Made by a program: the position numbers and the translations under genes. Shown one piece after another: positions 35,994 through 44,445 of a stretch of 64,000 bases of DNA. The stretch lies in contig JBKEDD010000107.1 in the NCBI GenBank assembly GCA_047975215.1, positions 1 through 64,000 of the forward strand, written 5' to 3'. The notes below the pieces were generated by a model. It made no database searches and was not told where the DNA came from. It saw only the letters and a program-made list of their open reading frames with translations. Numbering within the stretch: position 1 is the first letter of the stretch; each line of letters starts with the position of its first letter. This stretch comes from JAGRMG01 sp047975215. Its GTDB lineage: Bacteria > Pseudomonadota > Alphaproteobacteria > Rhodobacterales > Rhodobacteraceae.

Positions 35994-36371
35994 CTATTCC
36001 ACCAGTACCTGCGCCAGGTATCCCGCGCCGCGCAGAGTGTCGCTGACTTCGATGACGCGCTGAAGGCTGGCGCCGTCGCGGCCGCGCAGGATCACCGTAT
36101 CGGATGGCGACCGCGTCAGTGCGGCCAGCGCCCCGGGCAAGGCCGCCTTGTCGATGGCCATGCCGTTCAGCCGCACGCCGTCGGGCGCGATGTCGATCAG
36201 CCGGGGAGGGCCGTCATAGGCGCCGCCCGCCCCGGCCAACGGCAGGGGCAGAACCTGGTCGATACCGAAACGTGACGCCAGCATGAAGAACACAAGCAGC
36301 AGGAACACCACGTCGATCATCGGTGTCAGGCTGGGCCGGCGGGACTTGCGCGGCGTTGACAGCGCGATCAT
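35994..36371 (-). CDS. exbD: ExbD-family biopolymer transport protein (first copy)
   Basis: A 125-residue protein with the canonical ExbD segment PSLTPMIDVVFLLLVFFML, including the proton-carrying Asp, followed by a small periplasmic domain. With ExbB it forms the motor that drives TonB. It starts three bases after the exbB stop. Pairs of ExbD paralogues are common in alphaproteobacterial heme loci. Confidence 0.92.
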   Translation of the reverse strand: MIALSTPRKSRRPSLTPMIDVVFLLLVFFMLASRFGIDQVLPLPLAGAGGAYDGPPRLIDIAPDGVRLNGMAIDKAALPGALAALTRSPSDTVILRGRDGASLQRVIEVSDTLRGAGYLAQVLVE

Positions 36372-36374
36372 GGC

Positions 36375-37583
36375 TCACTCCGCCGCGGCCGCCATAAGGG
36401 GCAGCGGCGCGCCTTCGGTCTCTGTCTCATCGCCCGTTTCCCGGTTTGCCGGTTCCATCCCGGTGCTGACAAAGATACGCGTGACCGCATCCTCGACATC
36501 GCGGCGCATCCGGTCGATCACCGATTCGAACCAGCTGAGCGCGGCCGAAGCCGGGATCGCCACCGCCATGCCTGCTGCGGTGGTCAGAAGCGCCTCCCAG
36601 ATACCGCCGGCCAACAGGGCGGGGTCGGCGCGGCTGCCGCTTTGCTGGAGCGCCTGGAAGGCCGCGATCATGCCCAGAACGGTGCCAAGCAGGCCCAGCA
36701 GCGGTGCGATGGTGGCAATCAGTTCGAGCGCGCGCAGCCCGATGGCCGCTTCGGCCAGTTCGTGCCGAGCGACGCGCACGGTTTCCTCGCGGGCCAGCGT
36801 GTCGGGCTTGCCCGCCCGCGCCGCGATGGCGGCACGTACCACCCTTGAGCGCACACCGCGGCGACGGGCGACGATTGCGGCGGCAGCGGCGGCATCACCG
36901 GTCTCGTAGGTATCGACGGCGCGGCGGGCATGGCCCTTCGACCAGGCGCCGACCCACGCAAGCCGCCAGATCTTCCAAAGGATGATGGCCAATGTGATCA
37001 CCGACAAGGCTGCAATCGCCCAGATCGCCGGGCCGCCGTCGCGCAGGAAGCGTGCCGAATTGTCGGTTGCCGATTGCAGGACATCGGCCCTGTCCCGCAA
37101 GCTTTCGGGCAGATAGGGGCGTACCGCGCCGAAATAGGGTTCGCTTGGCGATACCGTCGGCCCCGGGTCGTCGGCGTTCATCGTGGCGGGGTTGTTCGAG
37201 TCCGTCCCCGGCGCGGTTTGGTCGGCTGCCGCCTCGGTGCCCGGGACGGGTTGCGGCGTCCTATCGCCGGGCTGCACGCCATCTTCGGTCGCCGGTGCTG
37301 ATGCCGAGGCTTGCGGGGCGTCGGAAATCTCGGGAGCGTCCGGCAGGGGCGACGTGTCGGCAAACGGTGCTTCGGCGGAAGGAACCGGCAGGGACGGCGG
37401 TTCGGCCATCTGCGCCAGAGCGCCGCCGGCCAGCAGGCCGCAGGCTGCCAGAGCCCCGACCCAGCTTGCCGGTTTCCGCGCCGGTCCGTACGCCGCGAGG
37501 GTCGACACCCGGTCGCGTGGCGCGTTCGAAGCGGCGTTTCGCAACGGCAACGAAGTCCGTTCTTGGGAGGTGGGGTCGGTCAT
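36375..37583 (-). CDS. exbB: ExbB/TolQ-family proton channel with long N-terminal extension
   Basis: A 402-residue protein. The C-terminal 230 residues carry the three MotA/TolQ/ExbB helices: AIWAIAALSVITLAIILWKI, then LIATIAPLLGLLGTVLGMIA, then ALLTTAAGMAVAIPASAAL. The first 180 residues are an extra part with a hydrophobic segment (residues about 41-58) and a Pro/Ala/Asp-rich periplasmic linker, as in ExbB proteins of several alphaproteobacteria. It is first in the exbB-exbD-exbD-tonB operon, with a promoter about 80 bases upstream. Confidence 0.92.
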   Translation of the reverse strand: MTDPTSQERTSLPLRNAASNAPRDRVSTLAAYGPARKPASWVGALAACGLLAGGALAQMAEPPSLPVPSAEAPFADTSPLPDAPEISDAPQASASAPATEDGVQPGDRTPQPVPGTEAAADQTAPGTDSNNPATMNADDPGPTVSPSEPYFGAVRPYLPESLRDRADVLQSATDNSARFLRDGGPAIWAIAALSVITLAIILWKIWRLAWVGAWSKGHARRAVDTYETGDAAAAAAIVARRRGVRSRVVRAAIAARAGKPDTLAREETVRVARHELAEAAIGLRALELIATIAPLLGLLGTVLGMIAAFQALQQSGSRADPALLAGGIWEALLTTAAGMAVAIPASAALSWFESVIDRMRRDVEDAVTRIFVSTGMEPANRETGDETETEGAPLPLMAAAAE

Positions 37584-37663
37584 CTTGCCCTCGGCGTCTT
37601 GCGATCGGTTTCGCTGGTCCGAGCTGGCTGTGTCAGATGGCTGACTCGTTTGGCGTCGGTTCA

Positions 37664-37692
37664 GCGATAAAAAACCAGATAAAAATTGTCAA
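37664..37692 (-). promoter_or_regulatory. Promoter of the exbB-tonB operon
   Basis: On the minus strand TTGACA (37687-37692), 17 bases, then TATCGC (37664-37669). A partial match to the shared iron operator (CCCCGACA-type half-site) covers 37686-37706, over the -35 box. Confidence 0.55.
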
Positions 37693-37763
37693 CATTGATG
37701 TCGGGGCAGAATTGCCGCGTCCCCGCCAGTGCATGACCGGGGCGGGGGCGCGGCGGGGCGATC

Positions 37764-38123
37764 TCAACCGCCGGGGATCACCGCTTGCGAGGACCGTGTG
37801 CAATAGACCTGTTGGCCGCCGCTTTCGCCGGCAACGCATAGGTCGCCTTCACCCAGCGGCGACACGGAAAAGCCGGCCCCGTCGGTCTCAACGCGGTAGA
37901 GGTGAACCTCGGCCTCCGGCCCGGCGCCATGCTCGAACGCTGTCAGGCGCAGGTCGGTTTCGCCGCACATGGCCGCGACCACGTTTATGCCCGATTCGGT
38001 CAGCATGGCGGTTATGTTTTCGCGAGAGGCTTCGCAATCGGAGGCGCTCTCCATATCGCTGAGCGTCAGGCGCAGGGCGCCGTCGGCGGTGAGGGTCAGG
38101 GTCAGAAGGGCAATTTTCAGCAT
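37764..38123 (-). CDS. Hypothetical exported protein downstream of the heme receptor
   Basis: A 119-residue ORF with a short hydrophobic start (MLKIALLTLTLTADG), then an acidic domain with four Cys (SDCEAS, AAMCGETD, GDLCVAGE, VYCTRSS) that could form two disulfides in the periplasm. It begins nine bases after the receptor gene stop on the same strand, so it is in the receptor's transcript. I do not recognise the family. A heme- or receptor-associated periplasmic role is inferred from position only. Confidence 0.65.
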   Translation of the reverse strand: MLKIALLTLTLTADGALRLTLSDMESASDCEASRENITAMLTESGINVVAAMCGETDLRLTAFEHGAGPEAEVHLYRVETDGAGFSVSPLGEGDLCVAGESGGQQVYCTRSSQAVIPGG

Positions 38124-38132
38124 CGGAGTTCC

Positions 38133-40169
38133 TCAGAACGTGGCGGACAGGAAAACGCTCAGATAGCGGCCGGGGCCGTCGATCTGGTCGATGGGGCGAT
38201 AGGCCTTGTCAAACAGGTTGCCGGCCTCGAAGGTCAGCACGGCGTGCTGCGTCAGATCGACGCTGCCGCGCAGGTTGAGCGTGCCCCAACCGCCGGTCTG
38301 ATCGACCACCGCGCCTGTCGCGTCGCGCTGCACCGCCTGGCTTTCGCCCTGAGCAAACAGATCCCAGGTGCCGCTCAAGCCTCGGGCCGACCAGTCGCCG
38401 CGCAGACCGACCGTGCCGGTCCATTCCGGCGTACCACTGTCTTTCGTGACAAAGCCGTTGCCGTAGTCGAATTCGCGCGTAACGTTGGCGACACTCAGAT
38501 AGGGGCGGATGCCGCTTTGCCATCCCGGATCGAACTCGGCCGCCACTTCGAACCCCCAGCTGTCGACGTTGTTGACGTTCTGGTACATCGACGTGCGCGG
38601 TGCGCCGGTGGCGACGGCCGCGATGTAGTCTTTCGCCTGGGTGTAGAACATGGCGAAGTCCAGGCTCAGGTTGCCGCGGTCGATGCGTGCCCCGACCTCG
38701 TAGTTGGTGGCGGTTTCAGGCCGCAGGTTGGGGTTGCCGATCACTGTTCCGCCGCCCCCCGAGGAGGTCAGGAACAACTGGCTGAGCGACGGATAGGTAT
38801 AGCCCTGCGACACGCTGGCGCGCAGCACCGCCTGATCGCTCAGCGCGTAGACCAGACCGAACGAGCCCAGCAGCCGGTCATCGTTGTTGCTCCGGCCCGG
38901 CTGAACGACGCCGTTGACGACATAGCGGTCCAGGCTGCCCTTGACGTTGTAGTAGCGCAGGCCGACGGTCCCTGTCAGCGCGCCGAACGTGGCCTCGTGC
39001 TGCGCGAACAGGCTGCCGGTGCGGATGGTGGCATCGGAAAACGCGGTCGACACCGTCGGCGGCGCCACCGGCGGCACCATTGTCGTGGTCGATATCTTGT
39101 TCGACAACAGCCGGTCGTCCTCGTATTCGAAACCGGCCACGGTGCGGTGACCCGGCGCAAATTCCATGTTTGCAACCGCGCGGAACCCGGATGTTGTCTG
39201 TTCATCATCGGAATCGGATATGATCCGCATCGTCATCGGCCCGGCCGGAACGCTGACATCGTTGCGAAACTCGCGCTCGACGGTTTCCGAAAACGCCGAC
39301 AGCTTGAGCGAGGACATCCATGGCGTCAGGTTGCTGCCTTCGTAGAACGCGCTGTACTTGCGCAGGTCGCGCTTGGGCAGGCTGATCAGGAAATTCGGAA
39401 CGCCGGTATAGACATTGGCCGATAGGTCATAGTCCTGCATCCGCAGCCCGAAATAATGGTTCCCGGTCCGGTAGCCCAGAAAGGCATGGATATCGCGGTC
39501 GCTGCTGTCCGAAGGCACCAGCGGGCCGTTCGGGGTTTCGCGGTCGCCCAGTTCCGATTGTGACAGCGACAGGCGGTAATCGAAGCTGCCGACCGTGCCG
39601 GCAATACTGGCGGCGGCGCGATAACCTTCGTTGGGTCCGACATAGCCGCCGGTGACCGATACTTCGGCCGGCCCGTCGGCGCCGCGCTTGGTGATGATGT
39701 TGACCACCCCGCCGATGGCCCGGTTGCCCGACACCACCGAGGACGGGCCGCGCACCACCTCGATGCGCGCGATCTCGGTTGGTGCGATCAGAACCGGCGT
39801 GCCGTAGTTGGTATGGTCGGAGATCGCCTGGCCGTCGATCATGATCGCCACGCGCTGCGAGCTTTCGCCGCGAATGCGCAGCCGTTCGATTCCCTGCTCG
39901 GTGACGCGTATTCCGGGTATTTCCGAAAGCACCTGCGCGACGGAACTCGGCGGCACTTCGCGAATCTGGTTCTCGCCGACCACCGTTACCGAGGCCGGGC
40001 TGTACATGACCTCGGTCGGAATGCCGGTTCCCGATACGGTGATTTCCTTCAGCGGCACCAGGCCGGTTTCCAGCGTGTTTCCTTCCTGGGCCGCCAGCGG
40101 CAGCGGGGCCAGGGCGATTGCAGCCAGCGCGACAGACGCGCATCGCATTGTGCTTGTTTCTGTTGTCAT
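38133..40169 (-). CDS. TonB-dependent heme receptor (HmuR-like)
   Basis: A 678-residue outer-membrane receptor. A signal peptide ends near PLAAQEG, a TonB-box-like segment LKEITVSGTG follows, then a plug domain with RLRIRGESSQRVAIMIDGQA and IEVVRGPSSVVSGNRAIGG. The barrel contains GNPNLRPETATNYEVG, the NPNL box of heme receptors, and ends in VFLSATF. The FRAP box is only loosely kept (YPSLSQLFL) and no His lies between the two boxes. Heme specificity rests mainly on the divergent hemS-hmuTUV genes. The start is 40169 or 40148. Confidence 0.85.
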   Translation of the reverse strand: MTTETSTMRCASVALAAIALAPLPLAAQEGNTLETGLVPLKEITVSGTGIPTEVMYSPASVTVVGENQIREVPPSSVAQVLSEIPGIRVTEQGIERLRIRGESSQRVAIMIDGQAISDHTNYGTPVLIAPTEIARIEVVRGPSSVVSGNRAIGGVVNIITKRGADGPAEVSVTGGYVGPNEGYRAAASIAGTVGSFDYRLSLSQSELGDRETPNGPLVPSDSSDRDIHAFLGYRTGNHYFGLRMQDYDLSANVYTGVPNFLISLPKRDLRKYSAFYEGSNLTPWMSSLKLSAFSETVEREFRNDVSVPAGPMTMRIISDSDDEQTTSGFRAVANMEFAPGHRTVAGFEYEDDRLLSNKISTTTMVPPVAPPTVSTAFSDATIRTGSLFAQHEATFGALTGTVGLRYYNVKGSLDRYVVNGVVQPGRSNNDDRLLGSFGLVYALSDQAVLRASVSQGYTYPSLSQLFLTSSGGGGTVIGNPNLRPETATNYEVGARIDRGNLSLDFAMFYTQAKDYIAAVATGAPRTSMYQNVNNVDSWGFEVAAEFDPGWQSGIRPYLSVANVTREFDYGNGFVTKDSGTPEWTGTVGLRGDWSARGLSGTWDLFAQGESQAVQRDATGAVVDQTGGWGTLNLRGSVDLTQHAVLTFEAGNLFDKAYRPIDQIDGPGRYLSVFLSATF

Positions 40170-40346
40170 GTCCGTTCTCTGTCCCGGGGCGGGGCCGTAA
40201 TTAACGATCCGGCCCGCGATTTTTTGCACCGCCCTTGCAACGGGCGGCGGTCTGAGCGGGTACCTGGCTGTCGGCTGGGTATGTGTTCGCGCGAAACGGC
40301 CCTTCGAATCCGGGCGACGTGCCGCATCGGAGCCTTACTAGCGAGT

Positions 40347-40383
40347 ATCCTAGTAATTTACTAGGTCAATAATCTTGCGTCAA
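40347..40383 (-). promoter_or_regulatory. Heme receptor promoter with palindromic operator
   Basis: On the minus strand TTGACG (40378-40383), 17 bases, TAAATT (40355-40360). The -10 box lies inside the palindrome CCTAGTA-ATT-TACTAGG (40349-40365), so a bound repressor would occlude RNA polymerase. Confidence 0.65.
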
Positions 40384-40488
40384 CGCCGGGCGATATCCGC
40401 CGGAGCGGTCGGCCACGGCGACCGGCGCGGCCCGTGGCGCCCGCCGCCGGGAAAGACGGACCGATTTGTTGCGTCTTCACAAGCCGGC

Positions 40489-40517
40489 TTGATTCCGACA
40501 AATTCACTAGGTAATAG
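40489..40517 (+). promoter_or_regulatory. hemS-hmuTUV promoter with operator in the spacer
   Basis: TTGATT (40489-40494), exactly 17 bases, TAATAG (40512-40517). The operator copy TTCCGACAAATTCACTAGGT plus A (40493-40513) fills the spacer and touches both promoter boxes. Confidence 0.7.
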
Positions 40518-40600
40518 GTAGGCCCAATACGACGACAAGCCACGGAAGCGGCATTGCTTCCTCAGCCAGACGCGATTCTCGACCTTGATGGAGACCGCCG

Positions 40601-41656
40601 ATGGACAAGCCCGTTATCCCGAATCCCGCCGATATTCGCGCCGCGCGCCAGGCCGATCCGAAGTCGCGCCCGCGCGATTTCTGCGACGCGCTCGGCATAC
40701 CCGAGGCGCAGTTGCTGGCCGCCGATGTCGGCAATGGCGTTACCCCGATCGCCGCCGATCCCGACCGGTTGATACCGGCGGTCGGCCGGCTGGGCGAGGT
40801 CATGGCGTTGACCCGCAACGAAAGCTGCGTGATCGAGAAGGTCGGCAGTTATGACGACTACCGCGGCGGTGCCCACGCCGCTCTGGTGGTCAACCGCGAA
40901 ATCGACCTGCGGCTTTTCCCGCGCTACTGGAAACACGGTTTCGCGGTCGAGGCGAAACAGGACGACGGCAGCCTCCGCAGGTCCGTGCAAGTCTTCGACG
41001 CGGCCGGGGATGCAGTGCACAAGATCGTCTTGCGCGACGCCTCTATCGTCGAGGAGTGGGAGGGGCTGGTCGAAACCCTGGCCACCGGAAACCGCAGCGA
41101 CCGTCTGGATCTGGACCCGCGCAAGCCGGTAGAACCCGCGCGGTCCGATCCGGACAAGGCGGAACTTCTGCGCCGGGAATGGGGCGCGCTGAACGATACT
41201 CATCAGTTCCTCCAGATGGTCCGCAAGCTGAAGATGAACCGGCTGGGCGCCTACCGCATCGCCGGCGCGCCGCATGTTCGGCAGTTGCGCACCGATACGG
41301 TGCGAACGCTGCTTCAAGGCGCCGCCGGAACCGCCCTGCCGATCATGGCTTTCGTGGGCAACATGGGGTGCATCGAAATCCACACCGGGCCGATAGAGAC
41401 CGTGAAACAGGTCGGCCCCTGGCTGAACGTTCTCGACCCCGGCTTCAACCTGCATCTTCGCGACGATCACATCGCCGAGGTCTGGCAGGTGACCAAGTCG
41501 ACCCGGCGAGGCGACGCGATTTCGCTTGAGGCGTTCGGTGCCGACGGCCTGCTGATCGCGCAATTCTTCGGTGTGCTGGCCGACCCCGCCGCGGCCGCCC
41601 GCTGGAACGAGATGGTGGCCGGGCTGGACGGCCTGGAACAGGGCGCCGCGGCATGA
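40601..41656 (+). CDS. hmuS: Hemin-degrading factor HemS/HmuS
   Basis: A 351-residue cytoplasmic heme-handling protein made of two similar halves, as in HemS/ChuS. Each half carries the family block, VMALTRNESCVIEKVGSYDD in the first and LPIMAFVGNMGCIEIHTGPI in the second. The second half continues with WLNVLDPGFNLHLRDDHIAE. Members bind heme delivered by HmuTUV and can break it down or pass it on. GGAGA lies before the start. Its stop overlaps the hmuT start (ATGA). Confidence 0.93.
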   Translation: MDKPVIPNPADIRAARQADPKSRPRDFCDALGIPEAQLLAADVGNGVTPIAADPDRLIPAVGRLGEVMALTRNESCVIEKVGSYDDYRGGAHAALVVNREIDLRLFPRYWKHGFAVEAKQDDGSLRRSVQVFDAAGDAVHKIVLRDASIVEEWEGLVETLATGNRSDRLDLDPRKPVEPARSDPDKAELLRREWGALNDTHQFLQMVRKLKMNRLGAYRIAGAPHVRQLRTDTVRTLLQGAAGTALPIMAFVGNMGCIEIHTGPIETVKQVGPWLNVLDPGFNLHLRDDHIAEVWQVTKSTRRGDAISLEAFGADGLLIAQFFGVLADPAAAARWNEMVAGLDGLEQGAAA

Positions 41657-42516
41657 AGAAGATCACGTCTTTTTGCTGGATTCACATGGCGTTGGGGGCG
41701 GTTCTTGTTCTGGTTGCGGTGGCCCGCCAGTTGCACGCCGGACCGGCGGAGAGGGTCGTTTCCGTGGGCGGGTCGGTAACCGAGATCGTCTATGCGCTGG
41801 GCCAGGAACACAGGCTGGTGGCGCGCGACACGACATCGAACCATCCGCCGCAGGCGCTGGATCTGCCCGATGTCGGATATGTCCGGCGGCTGTCGCCGGA
41901 GGGGCTTTTGTCGGTGGCGCCGGATCTGATCCTGACCGAAGACGGGGCCGGACCGCCTGAGGCGCTGGAACTGCTGCGGTCGTCCGCGATACCCGTGGTG
42001 ACAATTCCCATGGGTTTCACGCGCGACGCGGTTGTGGCCAAGATCGAAGCGGTCGCCGACGCGCTTGGCGTGCCGGGAAAGGGCGCCGAACTGGCCGCCC
42101 GCGTGGGCGCGGAAATCGACGCCGCGGCGCGACGCGGGACCGCCGGAAAGCGGGTTCTGTTCATCATGACGATGCAGGGAGGAAGGGTGCTTGCCGGGGG
42201 CGCGGATACCGCCGCCGAAGGCATCATCGCGCTTGCCGGGGCGGTCAATGCGGCCGAGGGCTTCGATGGCTACAAGCTGATGACGGACGAGGCGGTTCTC
42301 GCGGCGGCCCCGGATGTCATCCTTGTCATGCGCAACCGCGGCGACATGGCCCTGAGCGATGACGATCTGCTGGCCCATCCGGCCCTTGCCGCGACGCCGG
42401 CCGGACAGTCGCGCGCCATCCTGCGCATGGAGGGTATGTACCTTCTGGGCTTTTCGGTGCGCACCGGTCAGGCGGTCGCCGATCTTGCCGCCGGTCTTGA
42501 CAGACCGAAAGGCTGA
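41653..42516 (+). CDS. hmuT: Heme ABC transporter substrate-binding protein
   Basis: A 287-residue periplasmic protein with a signal peptide (cleavage near QLHAGPAE) and the helical-backbone binding-protein fold (RVVSVGGSVTEIVYALGQEH). The heme-ligand Tyr of HmuT/PhuT proteins is present in DVGYVRRLSPEGLLS. GGRVLAGGADTAAEGIIALA and HPALAATPAGQ complete the match. It hands heme to HmuUV and is coupled to hmuS by overlap. Confidence 0.94.
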   Translation: MKKITSFCWIHMALGAVLVLVAVARQLHAGPAERVVSVGGSVTEIVYALGQEHRLVARDTTSNHPPQALDLPDVGYVRRLSPEGLLSVAPDLILTEDGAGPPEALELLRSSAIPVVTIPMGFTRDAVVAKIEAVADALGVPGKGAELAARVGAEIDAAARRGTAGKRVLFIMTMQGGRVLAGGADTAAEGIIALAGAVNAAEGFDGYKLMTDEAVLAAAPDVILVMRNRGDMALSDDDLLAHPALAATPAGQSRAILRMEGMYLLGFSVRTGQAVADLAAGLDRPKG

Positions 42517-42520
42517 ACCG

Positions 42521-43588
42521 ATGCCGGCACTTGCCATGCCCGTCACGGGCCCGATCGAAGGCGACCGAAGCCGCGCGGGGCGCCGGGTCATGGCCGCGCT
42601 GGCTTTGCTGCTGTTGCTGAGCGCGCTGGCCGGACTGGCCATGGGCGCCTCCGGCACGTCGTTGTGGCAGGGGCTGGCCGATCTGGCGATGGGGCGCGAA
42701 CTGGCGCTGCGCGACCGTGTCGTACTGTGGGACATTCGCCTGCCGCGGGTGCTGATGGGCGTTCTGGTCGGCGCCGCGCTGGCGGTGTCGGGTGCCTTGC
42801 TGCAGGGGCTGTTCCGCAACCCGCTGGCCGATCCGGGCATCGTCGGTGTCAGCGCCGGGGCAAGCCTGGGTGCGGTGGTGGCGATCGTTCTGGGTGCCAG
42901 CCTGCCCTTTGCCGCGGGGTTGGGGCCTTGGCTGGTGCCGGTTGCCGCCTTCACCGGCGCCTGGGTGGCGACGATGACGCTATACCGCATCGCGACACGG
43001 CAGGGCCGCACCTCGGTCGCCACCATGCTGCTGGCGGGGATCGCCCTGACCGCGCTGGCGATGGCGTTGACCGGGTTGCTGGTCTATGTCGCCGACGATG
43101 CGCAGCTGCGCGATTTCACGTTCTGGAACATGGGCTCGCTGGCCGGGGCGACCTGGTCCAAGCTCTCGGTCGCCGCGCCCCTGATGCTGGTGCCGCTCGC
43201 CGCCGCGCCGCTGCTGGCGCGGGGGCTGAACGGTCTTGCACTGGGCGAAGCCGCGGCCGGCCATATCGGTATCCCGGTGCAACGGCTGAAACGCGCCGCG
43301 ATCCTGACGGTGGCCGCCGCCACCGGCACCGCGGTCGCGGTCAGCGGCGGCATCGGCTTTGTCGGCATCGTCGTGCCGCACCTGCTTCGGCTCGCCATAG
43401 GGCCTGACCACCGGTTCCTTCTGCCCAATGCGGCGCTCCTGGGGGCGACGCTGCTGTTGCTGGCCGATCTGGTCAGCCGCACCGTCATCGCGCCGGCGGA
43501 ACTGCCGATCGGCATCGTTACCGCGGTGATTGGCGGTCCGTTCTTCCTGTTCATCCTGCTGCGCCAGCGCGGCATCGTGGACCTGTAA
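42521..43588 (+). CDS. hmuU: Heme ABC transporter permease
   Basis: A 355-residue FecCD/BtuC-type permease with about ten helices. Diagnostic segments are WDIRLPRVLMGVLVGAALAV, GALLQGLFRNPLADPGIVGV and GGIGFVGIVVPHLLRLAIGP, the last being the ATPase-contact loop. The start at 42521 lies four bases after hmuT; reading further upstream would run into hmuT in another frame. Confidence 0.95.
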   Translation: MPALAMPVTGPIEGDRSRAGRRVMAALALLLLLSALAGLAMGASGTSLWQGLADLAMGRELALRDRVVLWDIRLPRVLMGVLVGAALAVSGALLQGLFRNPLADPGIVGVSAGASLGAVVAIVLGASLPFAAGLGPWLVPVAAFTGAWVATMTLYRIATRQGRTSVATMLLAGIALTALAMALTGLLVYVADDAQLRDFTFWNMGSLAGATWSKLSVAAPLMLVPLAAAPLLARGLNGLALGEAAAGHIGIPVQRLKRAAILTVAAATGTAVAVSGGIGFVGIVVPHLLRLAIGPDHRFLLPNAALLGATLLLLADLVSRTVIAPAELPIGIVTAVIGGPFFLFILLRQRGIVDL

Positions 43589-43592
43589 TCCG

Positions 43593-44372
43593 ATGCTGGT
43601 GGCGCGCGGCATATCGGTCCGGCACCGGCGGGGCACGGTCCTGGACGGGGTCGATTTCAACGCCTCGCCCGGACGTGTCACCGCCATCGTCGGCCCTTCC
43701 GGGGCCGGCAAGTCGACGCTTCTGAAGGCGATAACCGGCGATCTGCCCAATGGCGGGCGCATCACGTTGAACGGGCGGGACATCGCAAGCGCGCATCCCG
43801 CCGATCTGGCGCGCATACGCGCAGTGTTGCCGCAGGCCACCCCGTTGGCATTTCCTTTCACCGTGATCGAGGTGATGCGTCTGGCGGGGCAGGGAGGCCA
43901 GTCCGGCCGCGACCGTATCGTTCGGCAGGCGCTGGCGCGTGTCGGGCTGGCCGGGTTCGAAGGGCGGCTCTTTCAGGAACTTTCGGGCGGGGAACAACAA
44001 CGCGTGCATCTGGCACGCGTGCTGTGCCAGGTCTGGCAGCCGGTTTCCGAAGATGGCGACCCGCGCTGGCTGTTCCTCGACGAACCGGTATCGAGCCTCG
44101 ACATCGGTCATCAGTTGCATGTGATGGAGACCCTGCGCGATTTCGCCCGCGCCGGGGGCGGCGTCGTGATGGTCATGCACGATCTGAACCTGACGGCGAT
44201 GTGCGCCGACAGCATCGCATTGATGCAGTCGGGCAGGGTGCTGGCGCAGGATCGCCCCGAAGCGGTGCTGAACAGCGACCTGCTGAGCCGTGCCTATGGC
44301 TGCCGGCTGGCGGTGAACCGGGCGCCCGAACACGGCGCCTACATCCTGCCGCAGGTGGCGGGTACGGCCTGA
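43593..44372 (+). CDS. hmuV: Heme ABC transporter ATP-binding protein
   Basis: A 259-residue ATPase with Walker A GPSGAGKST at about residues 36-44, the signature LSGGEQQR, Walker B WLFLDEPVSSLD and the switch His in VMHDLNL. The sequence VLPQATPLAFPFTVIEVMRL is typical of HmuV. It completes hmuSTUV and is followed by a convergent hairpin. Confidence 0.95.
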   Translation: MLVARGISVRHRRGTVLDGVDFNASPGRVTAIVGPSGAGKSTLLKAITGDLPNGGRITLNGRDIASAHPADLARIRAVLPQATPLAFPFTVIEVMRLAGQGGQSGRDRIVRQALARVGLAGFEGRLFQELSGGEQQRVHLARVLCQVWQPVSEDGDPRWLFLDEPVSSLDIGHQLHVMETLRDFARAGGGVVMVMHDLNLTAMCADSIALMQSGRVLAQDRPEAVLNSDLLSRAYGCRLAVNRAPEHGAYILPQVAGTA

Positions 44373-44389
44373 CCCCGGCCAGCAACAAT

Positions 44390-44411
44390 GCCGGCCCCCG
44401 AAGGGGCCGGC
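44390..44411. terminator. Hairpin between convergent hmuV and TonB receptor genes
   Basis: GCCGGCCCC, 4-base loop, GGGGCCGGC. There is no T tract; it probably serves as a shared stop for both converging transcripts. Confidence 0.55.
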
Positions 44412-44445
44412 GCTGCCCGGGACCGGCCCGGCGGTCTTGCCTGCC

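Larger units (their letters stand above)
40170..40600. other. Divergent control region between heme receptor and hemS
   Basis: 431 bases without a gene. It carries two well-formed promoters pointing outward, each overlapped by a copy of the shared operator (described at 40347-40383 and 40489-40517). A third partial element TTACTAG lies at 40335-40341. The remainder is GC-rich with no clear feature. Confidence 0.7.
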
